NCBI GenBank assembly: GCA_002633005.1
Contig: NMRA01000198.1
Span: 380,165-417,093, forward strand
Reading direction: 5' to 3'
DNA: 36,929 bases
Source: Phoronis australis
Lineage: Eukaryota > Phoronida > Phoronidae
Shown here: positions 22,101 to 34,100 of the stretch, piece after piece
Numbering within the stretch: the stretch's first letter is position 1
How the letters are laid out: every line of letters begins with the position of its first letter
Notes under the pieces: model-generated
The model's input: the letters and a program-made list of their open reading frames with translations, nothing else
Told to the model about the DNA's origin: nothing
The model's database searches: none
Translations under genes and position numbers: made by a program

Positions 22101-25100
22101 ACCTGAGCCCCTTGATCTTCACCTGGGGATAGCTTGTTTATCGCATGGGGATCTCACAGGTTCTCTTGGCATGTAGACTAGTCCCCCTCTCCTCTTTGTC
22201 TCATCTCTTGTTTGGTCTTCTTACCTTACAGCAGTGCAAAGGAAAATATCAACGAGCTGTTCTGTATGTGTCCGGCGACGCACTGCGCGTCGTCGACGAA
22301 ATCAGCAAGGTTTGTCTATCTGTATGTGCATTTCACCTGTGTCTATGAGCGCAGCTTGACTTTTTTGGCCAAACCATGCTCAGGTTACAGCCAGGGGAAA
22401 AGACAATGTCAATGCCACCTGCCATTGCACTCCACAAAATACTAAATGCTTGCCATCTATCTACGCCCGACATTTTGCACTTGGGTAGTTTTCGCACTGC
22501 TTGTGTTTATTTCCTGCATGCTTCCTCATCCACCCAAGAGCATTATGTCTGGCTGGGAGTTAGGCTTGGTCCTGACCAAGCTGCGCTTTCATGGCCACAA
22601 CACGGTACTTTGTTTGCTGGTGTGCATTCTCTGTGTGCCTTTTGTTTTTGTTGTGTTCAGTTGTTCAGTTCTCCCGTGTAGTCGTTGGCATTTTTCAGAA
22701 CTGTAAAAAGGCCAAGCGGCTATCTTTCCGGAAGAAGCGTAAAGGGCATCGAGCAGTGCCCGCCATTTTGTACATATCGGGTGATTCGTTACGAGTCGCC
22801 GAGGACCGTCCAGGCACCGAGTTGTCCTTCATGGGCGGAGGTGACGACCAGGCAAAGGTATCAGTGTAGAGTACTGCCTACTGTGAAGTCCACTGTGGCG
22901 GTATCCAATTTTGTGATAAAGATTCGGACAACCCGTGTGTCACACTGCATTTTTAGTGGCACTTTTGGGCGCTTTAGATCTTTATGTCTAGGCATTAATG
23001 TCATGCTTTTGGTGAGAGGTCTTATATGGCATCTAAACTTGGAGGTCATCTTTGTGGATATTGGAGGCAGCAAGTGTTGAAGTTAGTGTTCTGTCATCTG
23101 TTCAAATGTTATTTGATGTCTGTTATAACCCTTAGCTTGCTCATGTTGTTATCATTTTACATACCTGTTTCTAGTTCTCATGTCTGGTGTCTTTTGATGG
23201 ATGTTGAAAATGTCTTTAATCTTGTGGATGCATTAGTCTTTTTTAATTTTTAAAATGTCAAGTGTATTAAAACATGCCTCTAGTTTTCTGGTCTCTACAG
23301 GTCTTGTTTTGTTGAATTAAAGGTATAGTCCCTAGGTTAAACATTCGCAAATTACGACATGGGAGATTGTGTCTTTGGAATACTGCTTTACAACACCGCA
23401 TCACAGAGTTCCTGTAGTGTGGATTTGTGACAGTTGCTCTCGACTCGCATACTCTCTGACATCATTCCCAGACAATCTCTGCAATAAACTGTTGGAGAAT
23501 GGCAAATAGATAGGTTAGGTCATGTTGACTACATACAGGGACGTCAGATTGACTATAGCCGTGCTCAGGTTATCTAAATCTGGTTGTAACTCTTTCTAAT
23601 GTTGTAACTGTTACGTAATTGTTACCGTTTACAGCGTTGACTCAAGTTCAATAGTTTGAGCCTTGGTGCGCCATTGATTCGAATGAGTTTTGACAGCAGC
23701 GCCACCTACTGAGTGATAACTTGCAACTGCCTTGTTCACACAGAGTTACAACGGTTGTAAACTTTTGCTAAACCACCCTCGCAGAGGGTTGTTACAGTAT
23801 TCAGACCAAGAGCTTTAAAAGTCATAGCCGCTTTGGTGTGAGCAGGGTGTAAATTTTTTGTCTGGGAATAGTGCGGACGTATTTGGATTTATGCCAAGAT
23901 TGTAATGGTCAGTGAGTAAGTGAGTGGAAGGTGTTTTTGATACAAGTGTACCTGGAAGCTTATGAAGTAGATAAAAGTCCAAGACTATGCCTTTAATAGT
24001 ATCCTTTCGTCACAAGTTGTGGGTCAGACGTTTAGTCATGAGTTGTGGCGTTTCTTTTCTCGTCTAATTTACTCATACTTGTCCTTTATTACCTGCATGT
24101 AACCAGTTCTGGAAAAAAGAGCGGGAAAAGGTGAATTTAAATGGAGTTACTCTGTTCACTGACAACTTTCCTGTTTAAAAGTTAACACCGATTTTCACTA
24201 AAAGCTTTCTTATTTTTCATGTCTCATTTAGTTTTCTCTTGACCTCAAAAGTCACTGCAGACCTGCTTTTGGTTTGCTCATTCACATGCACTATTATGTC
24301 TCATTGTTGGATGTCACAGCACATCATTTCTTCCAGTGGTATTTGTGTGTTCTAAGGCGTCCTCAAAAAGCTCACTGCTAGTTATTCATAATCTAAAGCA
24401 CTGATAACAAGCTTGCTTTTAAGATCCCAAGTATTTACATTTCTGATAACAAATTGTCAGGTTTTGTTAAAGATACATGTAGCACCATCACTGTCCTGGT
24501 AGGGAAGCCTTATTATTTTTTAATATGGTGGATAAGTGTTACCAATTTTATACAATTATTCTATGGACTGTTGACTCAAGTTCAATGGTTGTGGTAAAAT
24601 CTAGTCAATTTCGGACAATGGTGATTGCCAAAACTTCCGTTTTCTATTTTCCGAAGGGTTTTAACATTGTTGTGAATGTTTACAAGTTTTTATAATATTG
24701 TCTCATGGTGCATTACAGCTTTAGTACTGAACTTGAAAGCAGTGATGTATTGAATGGTTGCTGCTGGTGTCTTAGGAAATAATCGAATTATAAGTGTTCA
24801 CTTGTCCACCATTTCATGTCTTGGTACGTGAGATTTTTATTTAATTTACCAAACTTCAGTGGCAATATTCACTACTACAAGCTTAATGTATTCTATCTTA
24901 AAATTTTATTTAATTCTGGGTGAGTGTGCCGTAAGTGTTAAAAATGTCTCAACTTTTGCAAATGATCGATTGACTGATGAAACAGTTTGCCTATAAGCCA
25001 TTATTATTAATCTGCAGTACTTTCTAGTGTAAATCTCACACTGGAACTTGAGTTTGCTATAATTGCGGGAATATCTGGGAAGAATAACATAAAACCAGCT

Positions 25101-28100
25101 TTATACTGGGAGCAAAAAATAAAGTGTCCAAAATGAATTTCTCAATTTCTAAGAGTGTCCAGTACTGGTGACGTCCGAAGTCAAATAGCCCTTATAGTGA
25201 AATGTGCTACTGCGGAGAATTGGCTCTACAATAAATTTTTTTTCGTGTCTTAGGTAATTTCAGGCCTATGAGCCCTCAGACCTGCTGCTTGCAATTTAAA
25301 GGAGACAACTGTGGTTACCACACTTGTAGGTCACTTAGGCGTCCTAGTTAGGGTTTCTAAATGTGATTCAATTAGACAATGACACCCCCTAAATGAAGAC
25401 CTGATGAGTAAGTCAGTTTTGGAAAAAAAAACACAAATTAGTGTTTTGGACTTTCTAGATGTATTTACTTTATTCCGTTTTTTGTAAAGAGGATGTATAA
25501 CATAATTCATTTTCTGATTTCATGCTACTTTCCTACGTTGTCCAAGTAGCGAGTGGTACAGTGATCTCGAGGCAAATGGACTGAAGTAATAGAATAATGG
25601 GTAGCATCAACATCTGCGTGTCCCACTACGCTTTGGGACTTTACCTACGGTCCAGTTTGGGATAGTGAAATTTTAATTATTTAGCTCAAGGTGGGACTTA
25701 AGGCAATATTGAGCATCTCAAATTCAAGAATTAGGATAAACTAACCACCATTGATCTTGGTGACTCCAATATGGGGACACGTTGAGAAGTTGCCTTGGCA
25801 ACGAGTTTCAAAAATTTTATGTATGTTTACTGCTCTGTGGATATGAAACACGGTGTTCAATATTTAAGAAATATAATGAACATCAAAATTGCCCTTGTCT
25901 CTATCTTTAAAATCATGAACTTTAAATTGTGGCTTGAATGAGGGTGTCCCAAAGTTTAGGGACTGTTCCAAACTGGAGAATTTTTACCATATTTTCTGAG
26001 GATAATGACAATAGTTGAACTAAAATGAGTGAGACTGTACTGAGTGCAACACTTCTAGTGTAGCCGTTTAACTTGGAAACCACGATCTGCAAACCACAGT
26101 TGATTTACTTTTTTAAAGCTAGTCATCGGCATTGAGTGCCATTTTAATCCTTTCACATCTATATCACTCTTGCTAGATCTAATTATAGTGAATATGACAC
26201 TATTGTCACTCGGGAGTTTGTAATTAAGGTCCTAAAACATGTCTGGATTGTGAAACATTTTCTGTAAGTACAAGTTTTATTGCACCCTTGAGTCTCTTAG
26301 TCAAGATCAAAGTATTCGTATAACCATTGTTTTACTTATTTATATTTAATCTTTTAATAGGGTCGATTGTGTTAACATATGTAGCCAAACCTACACATAA
26401 AAAAATGTCAACATACTTATCTGTCCACTTAGAAGATTTGTTTTCAGTTTATCGACAGATTCTTTCCAAATGCAGTAATTTGTTGTTTGGCACTCCTGCA
26501 AAAGACTGTGTGACTGACTGTTGCAGAAAATCAATGTCTTAAGACTGATGGTGAAGGGAGTCAAGCTTATATATATCTGTCTTCAAGCAGTTGCCTCGCA
26601 GCTTGTCTTAATTGGTAGTTAATTGTCTGCTTTTGTCTGGTTCTTGAAAATGTACCTTTCTGTCATGTTTCACCATTAGACATTTTTCGTATAACAATGA
26701 CATTCTCCAGTAGAGCAATTGTCACAGTAGTAATCTTCATGTCTTTGAATAGTTAGAAGCTGTGTGTAGCTCCCAAACTCCCACGTTATTGATCACCTTT
26801 CTTATTATCTTCACTGCTCATCGTTTTTGTTGTGTGCTTTTATATTGTTTTCTCATATTTTGTTTTAACCTAACATTTTGAAATTTCAGTGCTTGAAATT
26901 GTGTTCGTTTTTGTGTAATGTTTTTGCAGAGAAAGTATTTGAAGCTACTCCTCTTTCTATTATGTAAATGATGTCTTCTCAGAAATTGAGTAAATGTGCA
27001 GAAATTCTCCTATTTCCCACAAAAATACTGTCTATCATTCCTTTATAGGCAGGTAGTTGTCTTGCTGCAAATGATTGAAACTTTACCAAATGTCGTTTAA
27101 CTACGTCAACGTAATACACTCAAGTTAACAATAGGTTTAAAATTTCCAAGTGTTTGTTTTTGTCTGGTATTCTGTGGTAAATAGGTCAAGAATTACTGTA
27201 TTCCTCTAAAGTTGTTTAGAAACACTTTGTTTTCTCAAATGTTAATTGATATTTGAATAACTTTTTTTCATAAAATTCCGATTCTTACATGTTTTCGTCA
27301 AAAAGGGTGAAAACTGAAAAATTAAACTTTGCATTTCATTACCTTACTTTCTAATTTTGAACACCAATAACTTCAACCCAGATTCCACTCTAAAAGTCCA
27401 GTCAGTCATCCGTTATTTGTGAGTTGCACTGAAATTGTCCCAGTAAGCTGGAAAGGTCATAGCCCCCCAGTATATACAGAGTTTGGTGTGGTTTTGTAAT
27501 TGTCATACACATTGATCACGAGACGGGCCATTTGGCCATTACAAGTGAGTCAAAGATTGTGTAAGTTCTTGTTTAGTTGAATAACAAAATTATATGCCAG
27601 TTTAAATATAGTAAGGTATTCTCTTCTCAAAATTCCCAAATAAGAGATTTGTACTTTCAATTGTCGGGCCAATCATTGTTGTAATGGTTACAAAAGAGAC
27701 CTTAACACATACTGTTTCGTCTTCTCAACATTCAACCTGCCGATTTTATCCTGCAGGGTCTTATTGTGGACCAGACGGTGGAGAAAGTGTCTTTCTGTGC
27801 ACCAGACCGCAACCATGAGAAGGGGTTTGCGTACATCTGCCGCGACGGGACCACAAGGCGTTGGATGTGTCACGGGTTCCTTGCCCTCAAGGAATCAGTA
27901 AGTGGTGTCAGTATAACATTTTCAGTTTTTATCGTCGTCGTTGCCGTTGTTGCAGTCATGGTGACCGTCATAGTCACCACCTCTGCTGCCGTTCACACTT
28001 AAACCTCTCATGCATGTGCCTTATGTTGTCGGCACTCCTCTACTTTTATATCATTTGGCCAAAAAAAACCCCGTTCGATGTACCTAAGTTATAGTGCATA

Positions 28101-31100
28101 AATTATATGTGTTGCGCTGAGGTGTGCGGCACACTTGAGCATAATTGGTCAAGCGGTTGTAAACCCACAGTTCCGTCCAAGAAGCGAACTTTTGATTTCA
28201 ACCACTTTCCGTCCTAAAATTTGTCTTCTGTTGTGCCTTACTTTGGTAAGGGGTAATTTCCGGGGTTGTAAAAAAGTGACTGTGTGATATTCCTTGAGGC
28301 CGTGTTCAGCGCACACATTATGTGGCGTGAGATAATGCTTTACTGAGCCTGGTCTTGACCAATAACGGACTGTCAAATCCTTTGAAGCTCTGAAATCACC
28401 TGACTAAGGAAGAATTTGAGACCATTTCATTACTGTAAGTAATCGTAATCAAAAATTGTATTTTTGTGATGGAAAACAGGTTTATTGCCTCTGCAACTCG
28501 AAATTTTTTTCAAATGTTTATCGATCTCGATAGCCTGAAAATCCTAAGTGAATAGGTCCCCAACGATTTTTATAAGAAACATTAAAGTAGCACTTCAAGA
28601 CAATCTTTTGTTTTCGCCAACTGGAAACAGAATGAGTGAGTCTCACCAGTTTGAAATTTATCCGGAAAAGTAAAGACATTTGATAAACTACAGGCTTTTT
28701 GTTATTTGCATTTTCGCTATGAATGTTTAATGTTTATAGAAACTGACGGGAAGTTAAGTTGGTGGCATTGAATTTTTATGACGATTTTTGTTTTTTCATA
28801 AAAAATAAATTTAAATAAGTTCTGTTCTGTTTTGGAAAAAGGTGAAGCGTTTAACTAATTTTGTTTCATTAATTTTTTTATCTAAAACAGAGTTGAAAGA
28901 ACGTCTTTTATTAAGATGACTTGACAAACTGGTTATAGACCTGCTGAGTTGCCTCTTTATGTTCGTCCAACCATGACACCATTTACTGTCCATTTGCAAT
29001 TGAATGCCTATTTTCATGTATTATTTTTACTTGTCAAAAAGTCCAAGGAAGTAAAGTATTTCTCATTTGGTATGACGGCATGTTACATATGGAGGCCTGT
29101 AATATCCGTGAGATGTTCACAGGTATGCCTCAGTACTTGTAACAACACTTTGAGCCGACTCATGGCTAGAGGGAATTAAACACATCTTGGCAAGTGATTT
29201 GTTTAAAACAAGGTTATTAAAAGTGCTGGCTATTGATTGGTTTTACGCGTCGATGGACATAGTGTTGTCTGTGCTCTCGGGAATGCTATCGTCTGGTCTA
29301 GTGTAGGGCTGGGTGATGAATGAATCATTCGGTCACTAGTTCTCGTTGCGTAGAGAATAACTATCGCTTTCTGCGATTTCATTACTGGTGTAGCAGCAAT
29401 CAAAGCAATGGACGTGGCAACAACATTTCTGAACATAGCATGAATAGAACTCTTTATATTGCAAAACTGGTTGAAATAATCATATTTTTTCATACATTTA
29501 TGAGACCTTTCACAATGGTTCAAAATCTTTTTACAAACTGTTCTTTTAGGAACGTTTGTGGCTGGCTTCATAAATTGACTATTAGACACCATACCCTACT
29601 AGCCCTCATGGGTCTCATCAAAAGTACAAGCCTCTTTTCATGGACTTGTGTGTATTTTTCTTTGTTTTTACCCTATATGACATCCTATTTTCCTGGCATG
29701 TTTGTCGTCACCTTGAAGTTGTTGGAATTTCACAACACAACGTATGGTTTGTTCATTGATACATCCAGTGACTACATTACCTCTGTCAAGCAGTTTTCAG
29801 AACAGACTGACTTCAACAAGTTTCCAACTGATTTTGAGACTGTGATTGACAAGATATTGATTTTTTCAATATTGCTTCTTGCCCTCAGCCTGGAATTCAA
29901 TCACAAGAAACGTATTTCCTTAGGTCTGTTGCCGTGTTTGTGGCTAAGATTGGATTTGGAATCAGAATTCAGTTAAAATTTATTGGATATATCCACGCAC
30001 TGTTTTCCTCTCCAGTTTATTGAAGATACCTTGAGATGGTTCTGTTATTCATCTTTTGAACAATATAAGGCTTACAATAAATCAGTTGCTCAAAATGTTT
30101 GGTATATTAAAATACTTGATACAGGTGGTGAAGTGCGTTTATTACACAAACAATTGATATTAACTGGTGATGGTGCTGATGGGCACGAGTGCTTTTAAGA
30201 CAATTCAGGCCATGTTAGCGGCTAGCCTTTGTCGTCGAGCAATGTAAACCTTGAACATGACACAGTGTAGTAGGTGCATTTATGAGGCAAAAGTCCTACC
30301 CCTGCTTTGTATTTCTAAATTTACAGTGCGGTAATACTTGTGTTGTTCATGTCAATGTAAAAATGTCATTTTTGTTGTCAAATCTTTACAAGTGTTGTCT
30401 ATTAACAGTTGTATGGTAGACAGTGTGGTATTTTAATTGACTAAATTGTCTTAATGTTTAGGCTGTTGTTGAGAAATTCGCTGAAAATACAATCCATTGG
30501 GCTGCACATTGTGCACATGTGAGGAGTTACTGTAGATGGTCATTACGTTGCTTTTAACTCATGTGACCCGTTTACCTGGTTTCCCGTTTGCAGGGTGAGC
30601 GCCTGAGTCATGCTGTTGGTTGTGCTTTCGCTATCTGTCTGGAGCGTAAACAGAAACGTGATAAGGAGTCGGGCGTCACTGTGCAGTACAGCGAGGACAA
30701 GACGAGCTTCACAAGGACTGGCTCATTCCGTCAGACGACGTTGACAGAGAGGCTGGCTGACCCACAGTCTGCCATCGTACCAGGTACGGGTGCAAGGATT
30801 CGATTACTTGTCGCTGAAGAAAGGCATGGAATCAAAGTCAATTGCAAGACATTAAAATAGATTTTGTCGTCTTGCTAAAAATATAAATTCATGTAAATGA
30901 ATATTTTATCACATTGAAAGGGTGTAGTCACTTAGGCTGAACTCGATTCTAAACATTTCCCAGCATGTGGAAGGATTGTTCATGTTTGCTCATGTCTTGA
31001 TTAATTTAGTTGCTAGTCAACTTTTATTCAAAAACACTTCATCCGAAGTAAAACTAGCATGGGCATCACAGCTTTCTGAGACCTTTTTGAGACGGTGATG

Positions 31101-34100
31101 CCGTAACGACTCTTCTAGAATCTATTGGTCTATTTACGCCATCCACTGATTGGGGGGATGTGACAAGTCTTGTATTAGTGAAAAAATAGTGCAGGTGGTC
31201 TGATGCACATTGCTTCAGACCACTCTGCCAGGTCAATTAAATCAGATAGCTGAGTCGTTTCCCATCCATTTATTAATATATACATTTACACAAATTAAGA
31301 CGAGAGGTGAGGAGATACAGGCCTGTCTCAAGGGTCTAGCAGTGGAGTCTAGTGGGATTTGAACATGCGGTTATATTGGTGAAACCAGGATTTCTGAACG
31401 TACAAAGTGTCATAAGTGCCGTCCACACACAGACGTTCCCTAAAACAAGTTACTCCTGGAATGAGTGGTGGCTAGGTTTGAGTGTCGTCTGGACACTATT
31501 TAAACTAGCGCAGCTTACCCTAATTGTGACAACTTACTTCACTTTATCGAGGTGGGATAATTTGTTCTAGTGTAACTTGCATCACTTGTAATTGCTGTGA
31601 GCTGACGAAGTGGGGTAAGGCGGAAGTAATTATCAGCTGCGCTTACATGTAGACGGGTTTTCTTCTGCGCGCCATACTCTCATTAAGTGTTCAATGTCAT
31701 GCATAGAGTGACAACTTCCGCCTCACCCTAGTTATCAGACATGTGTGTGTGGACACTCCACTTAAAAGTGGGTTAAGTTGAGCTAATGCAAGTTGTTCCA
31801 GGGTAGGCTGTGTGTGCGCGGGACTGTTGAGGTGGCTGTTGCTCGCCGGGTGTAGCAGAGCTCATCTGATAACAAAATCAAGTCCAATGGGATACCATTC
31901 ATTTTCAGAATTTAGTGATGACGTGTCTGTCACTATTATGACCAACAAACAGGAATAGAAATGCCTATCACATTTTCAAAGTGTTTGCTAGTCTTGGATT
32001 TTTTCTCTACGAAATTATATGTTTGGAATAATCAGTGTGCTTTGACATCGGTTGGACCCATTGTAGTCTCTGGGAGGTTCAGAAGGATTAAGATAGACCA
32101 GGGGCCTAGCCAGGTAATATTTTTCGAAGTGTTTAGCAATTTGCAGCACCATGTAAATCTGGCCTGATTATTATTATTTTTATTGTTTTGATTTTGGAAT
32201 TTTAATATATGTGAGTGGGTCCAAAACGTCATATTAAACGAGTGAATATTTGACAGTTGAGGAGGTTGGATTAAAAAGTATTAAAGGAAGCCATGTACAT
32301 GAAGTTGAACGCCAGTGTGTTCACTTTACCTAGAAAGCAGCTACGCAACACCTTACTGCCTCTCTGAGGAATATACGAGTATAGCTAAATACTCCAAATA
32401 AATGGATGACTCAGTGATCTAGTGGTGAGAGTGCTGGACTGACAAGCAAAAGATATTTGGTTAATTCCCACGTGCGCTAAGAAATATTTTCAAGAAAGTG
32501 CTCATCAATGACCATCCTTAGTTTACTACATACCCGCGCTTGTTCTAAGAACACTATGCCACGTGAAGATGGCTGGATATATGATTGTCTGAAACATGGT
32601 GCCAGTGTAAATAGTCTAGAGGTGGTGTATACTGACCAATAGATTTTAGAAATGTGATGTCGGGCTTAAATATTTCATTTGAATTGAAAAATATGCTTCT
32701 TTGTTGCACTGCTCTTTTATTTTCTGTGTGTTATCTCTGGGTATCCAAGAGAATTGGTTGTTAACATGGGCTGGTGTGTGGCTTCCTGAAACAGAACATG
32801 AAATAAATCAAATTGCACACATTGTTCTTAACATCAGCATTTTTCCACAGAACCAGTCAGCCCTGTGGCTGCGGTGGGCGTGACCCAGGCAGCGGTGGAG
32901 ACCAAGCCCGTGCAGCGGCCGCACGCCACCCAAGACATGCTCTACCGCCAGGGGTCATTCCGCGGATTCTCCAAGCTGCAGGAGGCAGCGTCACCATTCA
33001 AGCGCCAGCTCTCACTCCGCCTTAATGAGTTGCCGTCTACGCTGCAACGACAGAGTGACTGTGGTGGTGTGGAGGGTCCTGGTGCCAATGGGCCAGGTGG
33101 GTTATCAGAAATTTCTGTTGAATAGTATGGAATTGATGTGAAATTAATAGTGACAGCTTAGTAAAGATCTGTCACAGATCAAGCTCTCGTCAACCGTTTA
33201 CAGCTTCTTGACAACACTCGTACTCGTGCCTGGTGATACATTTTTATGCGCCCACATATTTATATGTGGACGCATTATGCCGTCATCTCCGTCCGTCCGG
33301 GTGGCGTCCGTCCGCCGTCCGCAGCTTTATCTCCAAAACCCTTTGACATACGTTCATGAAATTTGGCACATATGTTTCATTCATGAATGGGACAGCATGT
33401 GCGAACTTTCAGACGATTCCGACTACGGGTGTGCCCCCTAGTGGCAATTTAGTTTTTTACACTTACCTTTGTATCTTCAGAAGTCCTGAACGGATTTTCA
33501 TGAAATTTGGAATGTAGGCACCTATTACACCTATTAGTGAGATGACGCTATCCTCCCGATTTCAGATGGATTCGACATAGTTTACGCCACCTAGTGGCCA
33601 TTTTTAGTGTTTTCGAGTTGTTTTTTGTGCGTCCACCCCTCTATCAACCAAACCGCTCAAAGAATGATTGTGAAAATTGGCATGTATATGCTTACTATGT
33701 AGAGGACGGTTGACGATGATTTTCAGACGATTTCGACTACTGTTGCGCCTCCTAGTGGCAGTTTTTTTTTTGCGCCTATGGCTGTATCTTCTAAACCGTT
33801 AGCAGGATCTTTACGAAATTATGTATATTTATATGATGTTAACAATGGAAGATGACGAATTTTAGACGGATCCGACTACCGGTGTGCCCCCTAATGGCAA
33901 TTTTAGTTTTTTATGCTTACCTTTGTATCTTCAAAAGTCCTGAACGGATTTTCATGAAATTTGGTATGTAGGCACCTATTAGTGAGATGACGCTATCCTT
34001 CCATTTTCAGATGGATTTGACATAGTTTGCGCCACCTAGTGGCCATTTTTACTGTTTTCGAGTCTGTTTTTGTGCGTCCACCCCTCTATCAACCAAACTG

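Larger units (their letters stand above)
30784..32850 (+). other. numb intron between exons 5 and 6
   Basis: This 2.1-kb intron ends in GCATTTTTCCACAG. It contains a GTCCACACACA inverted-repeat region (31421-31753) and a tRNA-like SINE head (32403-32475). No further exon is apparent. Confidence 0.88.

Noticed and set aside
22376-22706. Overlapping + strand frames of 86-101 codons between exons A and B
   Set aside because: Three frames are open at once in T-rich intron sequence; only exon B within this area shows Numb homology.
23634-24590. Repeated 17-mer GTTGACTCAAGTTCAAT
   Set aside because: The similarity does not clearly extend beyond about 20 bases, too short to define an element.
29230-29592. 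120-codon minus-strand frame
   Set aside because: It lies antisense to the longer intronic frame, shows no known motif and probably reflects the same local lack of stops.
31330-31370. Minus-strand B-box-like sequence (GTTCAAATCCC) as a tRNA gene
   Set aside because: No A box or pairing stems lie at the right distance; too weak even for a SINE call.
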